DNA of 64,000 nucleotides from Pseudomaricurvus sp. HS19 (GCF_009857815.1 NZ_WVVW01000001.1:434001-498000); one strand, 5' to 3'. Counted from the stretch's first letter, positions 16,311 to 24,776 are shown. Notes: generated by a model from the sequence alone, not told the origin. Numbers and translations are program-made.

Positions 16311-17489
16311 TCAGTCGCGTGTGGCGATCCCATAGCGTTGGCAATAATCGCCGAAGCGCTCCCGTACCATCGCGGCGGATAGCCCGTACTCTTCCAGCGA
16401 GTATTCGTGTTTGCCATGTTTGCCCTTGGGATTTTGCTGCAGCATGGTGGTCATGGCGTCGGCAGCCTCTGCTGTCAGGGGCTCGTCAAAATGGGCATAG
16501 AGTTTCTTCATCTCTGCCAATGGATCCGCCATTAAGGCGCTGTAGTGCAGATCGTAAATGGAATCCTGTCCATGCTTCTCCTTGTAAGCATCTGCACGGC
16601 GAATCATTTCGGCAAACATATCCATCATGGACGCGCCGATGTAATGCAGGTCCACTTTGTCACTGAACATCTGTCTCACCACCTTGATCAGGCTGCAGGC
16701 GGATGCCACCACATCAACCGGGTCGCGGTGCGTCATCACCAGTTGCGCGTCCGGGTAGACCTCGGTGAGGGCGTCCAGGAAGAGAGGATGCCACGGGTTT
16801 TTCAGGGTCCAGTGGCCGGGCGCTTCACTCTGCAGTACCTGCAGCAGCTTTTTGTGGTAACGGAAGGCGGGCAGGTAGTCCGCTTCATGAATCAGCCAGT
16901 GGCGATAGGAGGGAATCTCGGCAATCGCTTCGTAGTATTGGGCGCAGAAGGATTGCGACATGGCGAACTGGCACTCGGTGGGGCTGTCGGCGTCCTCGTG
17001 GTGAATGGCAGAAATGTGGGGTGCGAATTTCAGGGACATATCCACCATGGCCTGTTCCTGCAGGCAGCGGGGATCGCTGCTCAGTTCACCGGCCTTGGGT
17101 GGTGGTACGGAGTTAAACGCTTCCCAGCGCAACAGGCAGCGACGGCCGGGATCAGCGTTCAGCAGGTTAATGGTGAGGGTGGTGCCGGTGCGGGGCAGGC
17201 CGAAGACAAAGGTGGGTTTGCTGACCGGCTGTTGCAGCAGCTGAGGGTGGGCCTGCAGGTAGTTCTCAACCTGCAGGCGATTGCTCAGGTTGCGGATCAG
17301 TACACCGGTGATGCTTTGCCAGCCGCGCTCGGTCAACGGTGCTTCATTATTCAGTGCGTCTACCAGGTGTTGCAGGCCTTCCAGGACAGACTCATCGCCG
17401 ATGTCGGTGAGTCCGGTTTGCTGCCGGGCAGTGGCAAGCAGTTGCTGAGCGTCGATCATGGTCTGTGGTACCCCGGTTATTGTTGTCAT
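16311..17489 (-). CDS. Sulfotransferase family protein
   Basis: 392-aa protein of the PAPS-dependent sulfotransferase family. The 5'-phosphosulfate loop is FVFGLPRTGTTLTINLL (about 93-109). The 3'-phosphate site is VMTHRDPVDVVASACSLI (about 255-272). A C-terminal NPKGKHGKHEYSLEEYG resembles the loop typical of bacterial long sulfotransferases. The acceptor is unknown; homologues act on lipids, sterols or glycans. The ATG at 17489 lacks a Shine-Dalgarno; the ATG at 17459 (MIDAQQLL) is an alternative. Confidence 0.82.
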   Translation of the reverse strand: MTTITGVPQTMIDAQQLLATARQQTGLTDIGDESVLEGLQHLVDALNNEAPLTERGWQSITGVLIRNLSNRLQVENYLQAHPQLLQQPVSKPTFVFGLPRTGTTLTINLLNADPGRRCLLRWEAFNSVPPPKAGELSSDPRCLQEQAMVDMSLKFAPHISAIHHEDADSPTECQFAMSQSFCAQYYEAIAEIPSYRHWLIHEADYLPAFRYHKKLLQVLQSEAPGHWTLKNPWHPLFLDALTEVYPDAQLVMTHRDPVDVVASACSLIKVVRQMFSDKVDLHYIGASMMDMFAEMIRRADAYKEKHGQDSIYDLHYSALMADPLAEMKKLYAHFDEPLTAEAADAMTTMLQQNPKGKHGKHEYSLEEYGLSAAMVRERFGDYCQRYGIATRD

Positions 17490-17619
17490 GTTTTGAGCGA
17501 ACAGGGATAACGCTACTGGGCCATTTGAACGTTTTCAACAGGGGTGTCGTAAAATCGACATCAATTGCCGGCTGTCCCGATTCTTCCCGGCCCACGGGGA
17601 ATTGGGAGAGCTGGCCGGC

Positions 17620-18108
17620 TTAACGTCCCAGGCATTGCCGGTAGCGCTCTGTACTCTCCGCAGGCCATAGCTTGCTGCGCTGGTAGAACTCTTCCATGGC
17701 CGGGATTGCCGGATCCAGGATAACCCAGGGCAATTTGCTGTTGGTATAGATGTGGATGTCTGGCGGGCAGAGCTCTGGTTGGTGCAGGGTGCCGACGCGC
17801 ACAAAGGCTACCTTCTCCTTTGCGGCGTTGTAGTGACTCCACAGCACCACCCGGCAGGCGGGGCAGCGATGAACCGTCTGCCCAAAGCCGCTGTTGCTGG
17901 GGATGTGCATGGATTCGGTAATGCCACCGGCTACCCGCAGGTGTTGGGTTTCGATGAGTGCATTAAGCGCAAATGCCGAGCCGGTTTCGCGCCGGCACCA
18001 GCTGCAGTGGCAGCAGTGCACAAACATAGGCGCGCGCGCCAGTGTGTACTGAAGGTGACCGCAGTTGCACTGGCCGGTGAGTGGGGTGGGGGGAGTATCT
18101 GCTTCCAT
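17620..18108 (-). CDS. GFA (glutathione-dependent formaldehyde-activating)-family zinc protein
   Basis: 162-aa CENP-V/GFA-fold protein. The zinc cysteines are visible as TGQCNCGHLQYT, VHCCHCSWCRRETG and the later CPACRVVLWSHY. The family is named after glutathione-dependent formaldehyde-activating enzyme, but most members have no proven reaction. It lies 6 bp downstream of the CDGSH gene, so the two metalloproteins form one operon. Confidence 0.85.
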   Translation of the reverse strand: MEADTPPTPLTGQCNCGHLQYTLARAPMFVHCCHCSWCRRETGSAFALNALIETQHLRVAGGITESMHIPSNSGFGQTVHRCPACRVVLWSHYNAAKEKVAFVRVGTLHQPELCPPDIHIYTNSKLPWVILDPAIPAMEEFYQRSKLWPAESTERYRQCLGR

Positions 18109-18114
18109 AAGGCC

Positions 18115-18354
18115 CTATTTGCGGTTGTGGGAGCCGTCGCAAAGTGGCGGATTGCCGGTTTGTTTGCAGCCACAGAAAAACAGCTTCTTGCTGTCGCTGG
18201 CGTCGTACTTTACCGGGGTGAAGTCGGTGCCTTTGTGGGAGCCGTCGCAGAAGGGTTGTTTCTGGCTGCGGCCGCAGGCGCACCAGAAGTAGGATTTACC
18301 AGCTTCAACATCTATGGGAAAAGGGGTATCAGACGCTCTGACCGGTGTGCTCAT
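18115..18354 (-). CDS. Double CDGSH iron-sulfur domain protein
   Basis: 79-aa protein with two CDGSH motifs: CACGRSQKQPFCDGSH (about 25-40) and CGCKQTGNPPLCDGSH (about 61-76). Each supplies three Cys and one His for a 2Fe-2S cluster, the arrangement of compact tandem CDGSH proteins. No membrane segment, so it is cytoplasmic. Proposed roles of the family are redox or Fe-S handling; nothing specific can be read here. The GFA gene follows after 6 bp. Confidence 0.9.
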   Translation of the reverse strand: MSTPVRASDTPFPIDVEAGKSYFWCACGRSQKQPFCDGSHKGTDFTPVKYDASDSKKLFFCGCKQTGNPPLCDGSHNRK

Positions 18355-18520
18355 GGCGTGCCTCTTTATATCCGATGGTGGTCTGCAGGGGTGTCGGGAT
18401 TGCTCGCTGTAACTATGGACCGTATTGCGGGATTAGGCCAATAGGAGTGGGATGGGATTCGCCAGGCCGGTAATGCTGGAGGGGCGTGTGGTCGGGCTTC
18501 TTCCGTGGACACGATCTTGT

Positions 18521-18645
18521 CGGGGAAAAGTTAGTTGAGCCCGAAGCGCGGGATCTCGCCCGTCCGGTCTCAGCAGCTTCTTTCGGGCACAAAAAAAGGT
18601 TGTCTGTTAGGGCAACCTTTTTCAATGTTGGCGGACCGGACGGGA
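18521..18645 (-). repeat. Repeat copy A: tRNA-Asp 3' end plus terminator remnant
   Basis: 125-bp segment about 96% identical to 18717-18840 (five differences: four substitutions and one indel). Its right end (18629-18645) is the last 17 bases of the tRNA-Asp gene including CCA. Next comes the poly-A/GGTTGTC hairpin homologous to the tRNA terminator, but one stem base is changed (gtc for gcc). No tRNA body follows, so this is a fossil of a second tRNA-Asp transcription unit or of a duplicated attachment site. Between the copies, 18653-18672 holds a separate small hairpin with a T tail (AAACAGCC/GGCTGTTT). Confidence 0.8.
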
Positions 18646-18716
18646 AAGGTTCAAACAGCCTTGGGGCTGTTTTCACCCCTGCGGGGCGCTCGCAGGGCTC
18701 GCGTCCAAACTTTTCC

Positions 18717-18840
18717 CGGGGAAAAGTTAGTCGAACCCGAACGCGGGATCTCGCCCGTCCGGTCTCAGCAGCTTCTTTCGGGCACAAAAAAAGGTTGCCT
18801 GTTAGGGCAACCTTTTTGAATGTTGGCGGACCGGACGGGA
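18717..18840 (-). repeat. Repeat copy B: intact tRNA-Asp 3' end and terminator
   Basis: 124-bp partner of copy A, contiguous with the functional tRNA-Asp gene. Its left boundary lies in a 10-bp inverted repeat, AACTTTTCCC (18708-18717) and GGGAAAAGTT (18719-18728). Internally, CCCGTCCGGTC on the plus strand (around 18755) is an inverted copy of the tRNA-Asp acceptor/T-arm end at 18826-18838, so the whole copy can also fold on itself. Confidence 0.8.
18786..18817 (-). terminator. Rho-independent terminator of tRNA operon
   Basis: On the minus strand, AAAAAGGTTGCC, loop CTAAC-like, then GGCAACC and a run of seven T. It starts a few bases after the CCA of tRNA-Asp, as expected for a tRNA operon terminator. 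Confidence 0.85.
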
Positions 18841-18900
18841 CTCGAACCCGCGACCCCCGGCGTGACAGGCCGGTATTCTAACCAACTGAACTACCGGTCC
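18824..18900 (-). tRNA. tRNA-Asp (anticodon GTC)
   Basis: 77 nt with encoded CCA. Acceptor GGACCGG pairs with CCGGTCC; D arm AGTTCAGTTGGTTAGAAT; anticodon loop CCTGTCACG gives GTC; T arm GGGTTCGAGTCCC. It closely matches enterobacterial tRNA-Asp. Second gene of a tRNA-Val/tRNA-Asp operon, 49 bp downstream of tRNA-Val. Confidence 0.97.
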
Positions 18901-18949
18901 GCGATTACTGAAGCGTGGTGCCAAATCCCGAAGTCACGCAAAAGGGAAT

Positions 18950-19025
18950 TGGTGGGTGAAGAGGGGATCGAACCCCCGACCCTCGCCTTGTAAGGGCGAT
19001 GCTCTCCCAGCTGAGCTATTCACCC
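18950..19025 (-). tRNA. tRNA-Val (anticodon TAC)
   Basis: 76 nt with encoded CCA. Acceptor GGGTGAA pairs with TTCACCC; D arm AGCTCAGCTGGGAGAGC; anticodon loop CCTTACAAG gives TAC; T arm GGGGTTCGATCCCC. First gene of the tRNA operon, just downstream of a TTGACG/TACTAT promoter. Confidence 0.97.
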
Positions 19026-19044
19026 GCGCTGTCAGTGGGTGCGT

Positions 19045-19072
19045 ATAGTAATGATATTTTTTTTGCCGTCAA
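19045..19072 (-). promoter_or_regulatory. tRNA operon promoter
   Basis: On the minus strand: -35 TTGACG (19072-19067), 16-bp A-rich spacer, -10 TACTAT (19050-19045), then a GC-rich discriminator (CGCACCC), the usual feature of growth-rate-controlled stable RNA promoters. The tRNA-Val gene begins 19 bp beyond the -10. Confidence 0.7.
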
Positions 19073-19145
19073 CGATTTTGTTTAAAGATTTCAAAAGCCT
19101 GGCGTTAACGGAAGGTAAAGTTGCCTGGAGGGGGTGGGTGCAGGT

Positions 19146-19154
19146 TGCTATAAT
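19146..19154 (+). promoter_or_regulatory. Extended -10 promoter for ccmHI
   Basis: TGCTATAAT (TG-N-TATAAT) is a perfect extended -10 element, placing the start near 19161, 23 bp before the GTG of ccmH. No good -35 is present at 17 bp. It shows that ccmHI has its own promoter, separate from ccmA-G. Confidence 0.6.
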
Positions 19155-19183
19155 CGGCCGCGCTTCCAATCAGGGGAAAGACT

Positions 19184-19747
19184 GTGACCGTTGTTAGTAG
19201 TACTGCAAGCTCCTGCCGCAAGGTCGGCCGTTCCGTGAATCTGGTCGGTAGCGGCCTGTTACTACTGTTGACGCTGTGGTCGCTGCCCGCGGCAGCCGTC
19301 ATCGACAACTACGAATTTGACGATGAAGTCACCCGCCAGCGCTATCTCTCCTTTATTGAAGAGATGCGCTGCCCCAAGTGCCAGAACCAGAATCTGGCTG
19401 GGTCCGATTCCCCGATCGCCGCGGACCTGCGCCGGGAACTCTACCTGTTGCTGGAAGATGGCAAGAGCGATAAGGAGATTATTGATTTTATGGTGGCCCG
19501 TTACGGTGACTATGTTCTTTATCGCCCGCCAGTGAAATCCAGTACGGTGTTGTTGTGGGCCTTACCTGCCACGCTGCTGCTGTTGGGTGTCGGGGTGGTG
19601 GGGCTGACGTTACGCAGCCGGGCGCGACAGAAGATGGCCGCCGATGTGCTGAGCTCAGATGAGCAAACCCGACTGCGGGGCTTGTTGGAAAAGGCTGAGC
19701 AGCGCCGTCGTGAATCCCCGTCCGGTGGCGCCGGGGACGATCTCTGA
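19184..19747 (+). CDS. ccmH: Cytochrome c maturation protein CcmH
   Basis: Periplasmic thiol-redox subunit of the heme ligation complex. 187 aa. A signal sequence (about 20-39) precedes the family motif RCPKCQNQNLAGSDSPIA, whose two Cys (about residues 63 and 66) reduce apocytochrome or CcmG. The conserved DKEIIDFMVARYGDYVLYRPP follows, then a C-terminal membrane helix (about 118-141) and a polar tail. GTG start with Shine-Dalgarno aggggaaag. It belongs functionally to ccmA-G but sits 11.7 kb away. Confidence 0.95.
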   Translation: MTVVSSTASSCRKVGRSVNLVGSGLLLLLTLWSLPAAAVIDNYEFDDEVTRQRYLSFIEEMRCPKCQNQNLAGSDSPIAADLRRELYLLLEDGKSDKEIIDFMVARYGDYVLYRPPVKSSTVLLWALPATLLLLGVGVVGLTLRSRARQKMAADVLSSDEQTRLRGLLEKAEQRRRESPSGGAGDDL

Positions 19748-19805
19748 ACGGCTCTCCGTTATTTCATCTCCTCCTACTGTATTAAAAATCCCAAGCGAGA
19801 CACTC

Positions 19806-21041
19806 ATGGCTTCATTCTGGATCTGGACCCTGCTCCTGGCGCTGCTGGCGGCGTTGTTTGTGCTTTGGCCGCTGCGTCGGCGTGAGGCCGCCAGTGTGGT
19901 GGCTGCGGACGAGGGCGAGCGCGAGGAGCTGGTGCTGGACCTGTTTAACGAGCACCTGCAGGAGCTGGAGACCCAGCTGGCCAATGGGGATCTGGAGCAG
20001 GCGCAGTTTGAGCAGCTGCGGCGGGAACTGGAGCTGTCCCTGCTGGAGGATGCCGGGCCTGCGGTGTCGGCCCGTGGTGGCAAGGCGCGCTGGTCGCTGG
20101 TGCTGGCAGCGGTACTGCTGCCCCTGCTGGCGGTGCTGTTGTATCTCTATCGCGGCTCCATTGCTGATGTGCAGATCCTGGACTTGCGTGAAGACTACTT
20201 TGCCCAGCGAACGGCTGGCAATAATGAGCAGGCCGACCAACTGCTGGATCAGCTGGTGCAGCAGCTGGGCGCCCGCCTGCAGGTGCAGCCGGATAACGAG
20301 GGCAATCGCTACCTGCTGGCTCGCACTTATATGCAGCAAGGCGAGTATGTGAAGGCGGTGGGAGAGTTCCTGGCGCTGGTGCAGGCCGGTGATGTGCCGG
20401 CCAGTATTATTGGTGAACTGGCACAGGCGGTGTTCCTGGCCTCCGGCAGCCGCATGACGCCGGAGGTAGAGCTGCTGGCACAGCGAGCGCTGCAGCAGGA
20501 TCCGCAGGAGTCGACCAGCCTGGGATTGATGGGTATCGCGGCCTTCGCCAAGCAGGACTACGCTCGGGCCAGCCAGTATTGGCAGCAGGCTGTGGCCCAG
20601 ATGGATCCCCGCAGTCCCTCTGCAGCGGATCTGCGCAAGGGTATTGCCCGTGCACAGGAGCTGATGGGGGAGCAGATGCCGGTGGCTGTGGACGCGGTAA
20701 CAGCGATCACCCTGCAGGTGTCCCTGGCAGAGGGGGTCACCGTTGCACCGGAAACCACCGTCTTTGTCTACGCCCGTGCCTGGCAGGGGCCGCGCATGCC
20801 GCTGGCGATCCAGCGGCTGCAGGTCTCGGATCTGCCGGCCACGGTAACGCTGGACAAGAGCATGGCCATGGCCCCGGGTATGGATATCACCTCGGTGCCC
20901 CAGCTGGAGTTGCTGGCGCGGGTCTCTTTCAGTGGCCAGCCGGTTCCCGCGAGCGGGGATTGGGAGGGGAGCATGGGCCCGGTAGTCCTGGGTGACGTGA
21001 GCAGTCCCCTGACCTTGAAAATTGATCAGAAAATACCCTGA
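19806..21041 (+). CDS. ccmI: Cytochrome c maturation protein CcmI
   Basis: Apocytochrome c chaperone of the heme ligation complex, 411 aa. Two N-terminal helices (about 4-20 and 95-115) flank a cytoplasmic leucine-zipper-like loop (ELVLDLFNEHLQELETQLANG). A periplasmic TPR domain follows (about 150-285: RYLLARTYMQQGEYVKAVGEFLALV, then ASQYWQQAVAQ). The C-terminal beta-rich domain (about 290-410) resembles the E. coli CcmH C-terminal part. The ATG at 19806 is preferred; an upstream frame from 19659 lies in ccmH. Cotranscribed with ccmH. Confidence 0.9.
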   Translation: MASFWIWTLLLALLAALFVLWPLRRREAASVVAADEGEREELVLDLFNEHLQELETQLANGDLEQAQFEQLRRELELSLLEDAGPAVSARGGKARWSLVLAAVLLPLLAVLLYLYRGSIADVQILDLREDYFAQRTAGNNEQADQLLDQLVQQLGARLQVQPDNEGNRYLLARTYMQQGEYVKAVGEFLALVQAGDVPASIIGELAQAVFLASGSRMTPEVELLAQRALQQDPQESTSLGLMGIAAFAKQDYARASQYWQQAVAQMDPRSPSAADLRKGIARAQELMGEQMPVAVDAVTAITLQVSLAEGVTVAPETTVFVYARAWQGPRMPLAIQRLQVSDLPATVTLDKSMAMAPGMDITSVPQLELLARVSFSGQPVPASGDWEGSMGPVVLGDVSSPLTLKIDQKIP

Positions 21042-21043
21042 TT

Positions 21044-21063
21044 GAGCGAGGTTTGCCTCGCTC
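21044..21063 (+). terminator. Hairpin after ccmI
   Basis: Perfect 8-bp stem GAGCGAGG/CCTCGCTC with TTTG loop, 3 bp after the ccmI stop. No T tract follows, so its strength as a terminator is uncertain. Confidence 0.4.
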
Positions 21064-21107
21064 GCCGGGCCCCTGGCGGGCCATCCTTCCCGGGTCGGGA
21101 CTATGGG

Positions 21108-21136
21108 CTGTCATAGTTCCGCCACTTGTGTAGAAT
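21108..21136 (+). promoter_or_regulatory. Candidate smc promoter
   Basis: CTGTCA (21108-21113), 17-bp spacer, TAGAAT (21131-21136). Each hexamer differs from consensus at one or two positions. It leaves a leader of about 125 nt before the smc ATG. Confidence 0.4.
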
Positions 21137-21266
21137 TCCCTTTTTCGCCTGTTTCAGGGCCTTGGTGCCGTGGCGGGCGCGGCTGCTGCGGCCGTCTCCC
21201 GATGGGGGAGTCCCGGTCTGCAAGGCAGACTATAAGAATTCAAAACTTTCTGAGTGAAGCATCGAT

Positions 21267-24200
21267 ATGCGGCTAAAGTGCATCAAACTGGCGGGATTCA
21301 AGTCGTTCGTTGATCCGACCACGGTCAACTTCCCCAGTAACTTGTGCGCCATTGTCGGGCCCAACGGCTGTGGCAAGTCCAACACCATTGATGCGGTGCG
21401 TTGGGTAATGGGGGAGTCCTCCGCCAAAAACCTGCGCGGTGAGTCGATGACGGACGTTATCTTCAACGGCTCCGGCGGCCGTAAGCCAGTGGGGCAGGCC
21501 TCTATTGAGCTGGTGTTTGATAACACCGATACCACTCTGGTGGGTGAGTACGCCCGCTTCTCTGAAATCTCCATCAAGCGCAAGGTGACCCGCGACGGGC
21601 AGAACAACTACTACCTCAACGGTACCAAGTGCCGTCGCCGGGATATTACCGACATCTTCCTGGGTACCGGTCTCGGTCCCCGCAGTTACGCCATTATCGA
21701 ACAGGGCATGATCTCCAAGCTGATCGAGGCCAAGCCCGATGAGCTGCGGGTGTTTATCGAGGAAGCAGCGGGGATCTCCAAGTACAAGGAGCGCCGTCGT
21801 GATACCGAAAACCGCATGCGTCGTACCAAGGAAAACCTGGAGCGCCTGACCGACCTGCGCGAAGAGCTTGATCGCCAGCTGCAGCGTCTGCAGCGGCAGG
21901 CCCAGTCCGCCGAGAAATACACCGAATACAAGAAAGAGGAGCGCCTGCTCAAGGCCCAGTTGCAGACCCTGCGCTACCGCATCCTGGCGGAAGAGGCCGG
22001 ACTCAAGAAGCAGGTTATTTCCGAGCTGGAGCTGAAAGTCGAACAGTTCGTCACTGACCAGGTGGCCAACGACACATCCATCGAAAAATACCGCACCCAG
22101 TACACCGATCTTGGCGACAAGATGAGCGAAGTACAGGGGCGTTTCTACTCCATCGGTGCGGATATCGCCCGTATTGAGCAGACTATCCAGCACTCCCAGG
22201 AGCGTGCCCGCCAGTTGCAGGTGGACCTGGAGCAGACCGATCGCGACTGCAAGGAGGCCCAGGAGCACCTGGTCACGGACAAGCAAAAAGCCGAGGCCTG
22301 GGAAGAGGAGCTGATGGAGCTCGAGCCTGAGCTGGAGATGATCAAGGCGGCGGAGGATGACTCCGGCGATGAGCTGCAGGACGCCGAGGAGGCCATGCAG
22401 GCGTGGCAGCAGCAGTGGGACAGTTTCAATCAGACCGCCTCCGAGCCGCGCCAGCGTGCCGAGGTGCAGCAGTCCCGCATCCAGCACCTGGAGCTGGTGC
22501 AGTCGCGCCTGCTGGAGCGCGTCCGTAAACTGGACGAAGAGAAGAAAAACCTGGTTCCGGACGAATCGGAAGAGGAGATCGGCCAGCTCACCGAGCAGCT
22601 GGCGGAGCTGGATCTCGATGCGGATACCAAACGCAATCAGGTGGAGTCGGTAACCGACGAAATCAATTCCTTGCGCGATGCCAATAATCAGTACAGTGAC
22701 GAGCTGGATACGGTACGTACCGGGTTGCAGTCCATGCGTGGCCGTCACGCGTCACTGGAAGCGCTGCAGCAGGCCGCACTGGGTGAAAAGGACAGTGCCG
22801 TCAGCGAGTGGCTGCAGAATCAGAACCTGGGCAATAACCCTCGTCTGGCTGAAGGCATTGAGGTTCGCGATGGCTGGGACAAAGCGGTGGAAACCGTGCT
22901 TGGCAATTCCCTGCAGGCAGTCTGTGTCGACGGCTTCGATACGATTGCCGGTGTGGTTGGCCAGCTCACCCAGGGTGAATTGGTACTGCTGGACAGCAGC
23001 GCCCCCACGCAGAATATCGATGGCAGCCTGGCGCCGCGCCTGCTGGATATGGTCAGCGCGGATCTGAACCTGGCCTCCCAGTTGGGTTCCGTGTACGCAC
23101 TGGAAGATCTGGCTGCGGCACTGGCGCTGCGCGGCCAGTTGCAACCCCATGAGTCCGTGGTTACCAAAGACGGTCTCTGGCTCGGTGCTAACTGGCTGCG
23201 GGTGGCCCGCGATACCGATGCCACTTCCGGTGTGCTTGCCCGCAAGCAGGAGCTGGAAGAGCTGACTGCAAAGCTGGAAGAGGCGGAGCAGCAATCCGAG
23301 TCCCTGAGCCAGAAGCTGGAGGAGGGGCGTCAGCGCATCAAGGATCTGGAACAGCAGCGCGAGCAGTTGCGTCGCGATGCCGATGCCCAGGCGCGCAAGT
23401 ACAGTGAGGTGCGTTCACAACTCAGTGCCCGCCAGGTTCGGGTAGAGCAGATTGCCGTGCGTCGCGACCGGGTCACCACCGAGATTCGCGAAGCCCGCGA
23501 ACAGATGGAGCAGGAGGGCGAAAGCCTGGCGGAAGCGCGTATGATCCTGCAGGAAGCCATTGAAGCCATGGAGCGGGATACGGACCAGCGTGAGGCGCTG
23601 CTCAGCCGTCGCGATGACATTCGCGCGCGTCTCGACGATGCGCGCCAGAAGGCGCGTCACGACAAGGATCGCGGCCACCAGCTGGCCATGCGCCACCAGG
23701 CCTTGAAAACCCAGGTGGATGCGGTCAAGGCCGGCCTCGGCCGCCTGCGCGACCAGACCCAGCGTCTGCAGGAACGCCGCGACATGCTGCGCGACCAGCT
23801 GGAAGAGGTGCGCAACCCGGGTGAAGAGAATCAACTGGAGCTGGAAGCCCTGCTGGAGAAGCGCCTGTCGGTGGAGCAGGAGTTGACGGCGGCACGTAAG
23901 GCGGTGGAACAGGTTGAGCACGACCTGCGTCAGGCGGAGCAGTCCCGCAACCGTTCCGAGCAGGAGCTGCAGGCGGTGCGAGCGAAGCTGGAACAGGCGC
24001 GCCTGGAAGCCCAGACCCTGGAAGTGCAGCGTTCCACCCTGCAGGAACAGCTGGAGGAGGAAAATTTCCGCCTTGAGCAGTTGCTCGAAGAGCTGGCCGT
24101 GGATGCCGACCAGCGTGCCATGGAAAGTGAGCTGGAACAGCTGGCTGGGCGTATTGCGCGGCTGGGGCCCATCAACCTGGCAGCCATCGACGAATACAAA

Positions 24201-24776
24201 CTGGAGTCTGAGCGCAAGAACTATCTGGACGCGCAGAACTCAGAACTGGAAGACGCGCTGGAAACCCTGGAAAACGCCATCCGCAGGATTGATCGTGAGA
24301 CCCGTACCCGCTTCAAGGAGACCTTTGATCAGGTCAACAGCGGCCTGCAGGAGCTGTTCCCGAAAGTCTTCGGTGGTGGCCATGCCTACCTGGAGTTGAC
24401 CGGTGAGGATCTGCTGGACACCGGTGTGGCGATCATGGCACGGCCGCCAGGCAAGCGTAACAGCACCATTCACCTGCTTTCCGGTGGTGAAAAGGCGCTG
24501 ACCGCCATCGCCCTGGTGTTTTCCATCTTCCGTCTCAACCCGGCACCTTTCTGTATGCTGGACGAGGTGGATGCACCGCTAGATGATGCCAACGTGGGTC
24601 GCTACGCGCGTATGGTGCAGGAAATGAGCGCGCACGTGCAGTTTATTTACATCACCCACAACAAGATCGCCATGGAGATGGCGCATCAACTCCTGGGTGT
24701 GACCATGCATGAGCCGGGCGTATCCCGCCTGGTAACTGTGGATGTGGACGAGGCGGCAGAGTTGGCGGCCAGTTAA
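21267..24776 (+). CDS. smc: Chromosome partition protein SMC
   Basis: 1169-aa condensin ATPase that organises and segregates the chromosome. Walker A is GPNGCGKSNTIDAVRWVMGE (about 32-51). Long coiled coils flank a hinge (about 515-640). The C-terminal head has the signature LLSGGEKALTAIALVFSIF and Walker B FCMLDEVDAPLDDAN. Length matches gammaproteobacterial SMC of Pseudomonas type; such genomes use SMC-ScpAB. smc-zipA-ligA is a conserved neighbourhood. Confidence 0.97.
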   Translation: MRLKCIKLAGFKSFVDPTTVNFPSNLCAIVGPNGCGKSNTIDAVRWVMGESSAKNLRGESMTDVIFNGSGGRKPVGQASIELVFDNTDTTLVGEYARFSEISIKRKVTRDGQNNYYLNGTKCRRRDITDIFLGTGLGPRSYAIIEQGMISKLIEAKPDELRVFIEEAAGISKYKERRRDTENRMRRTKENLERLTDLREELDRQLQRLQRQAQSAEKYTEYKKEERLLKAQLQTLRYRILAEEAGLKKQVISELELKVEQFVTDQVANDTSIEKYRTQYTDLGDKMSEVQGRFYSIGADIARIEQTIQHSQERARQLQVDLEQTDRDCKEAQEHLVTDKQKAEAWEEELMELEPELEMIKAAEDDSGDELQDAEEAMQAWQQQWDSFNQTASEPRQRAEVQQSRIQHLELVQSRLLERVRKLDEEKKNLVPDESEEEIGQLTEQLAELDLDADTKRNQVESVTDEINSLRDANNQYSDELDTVRTGLQSMRGRHASLEALQQAALGEKDSAVSEWLQNQNLGNNPRLAEGIEVRDGWDKAVETVLGNSLQAVCVDGFDTIAGVVGQLTQGELVLLDSSAPTQNIDGSLAPRLLDMVSADLNLASQLGSVYALEDLAAALALRGQLQPHESVVTKDGLWLGANWLRVARDTDATSGVLARKQELEELTAKLEEAEQQSESLSQKLEEGRQRIKDLEQQREQLRRDADAQARKYSEVRSQLSARQVRVEQIAVRRDRVTTEIREAREQMEQEGESLAEARMILQEAIEAMERDTDQREALLSRRDDIRARLDDARQKARHDKDRGHQLAMRHQALKTQVDAVKAGLGRLRDQTQRLQERRDMLRDQLEEVRNPGEENQLELEALLEKRLSVEQELTAARKAVEQVEHDLRQAEQSRNRSEQELQAVRAKLEQARLEAQTLEVQRSTLQEQLEEENFRLEQLLEELAVDADQRAMESELEQLAGRIARLGPINLAAIDEYKLESERKNYLDAQNSELEDALETLENAIRRIDRETRTRFKETFDQVNSGLQELFPKVFGGGHAYLELTGEDLLDTGVAIMARPPGKRNSTIHLLSGGEKALTAIALVFSIFRLNPAPFCMLDEVDAPLDDANVGRYARMVQEMSAHVQFIYITHNKIAMEMAHQLLGVTMHEPGVSRLVTVDVDEAAELAAS

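Noticed and set aside
17525-17538. TTGAA-CGTT-TTCAA inverted repeat upstream of the sulfotransferase
   Set aside because: Arms of only 5 bp, no promoter found at a sensible distance; could be chance.
18413-18881. Frames of 124 and 131 aa on both strands across the tRNA repeats
   Set aside because: They run through the tRNA-Asp gene and the terminator repeats; the plus-strand peptide end is a typical spurious translation of tRNA sequence.
21273-22748. 491-aa minus-strand frame within smc
   Set aside because: Antisense shadow of a highly conserved gene.
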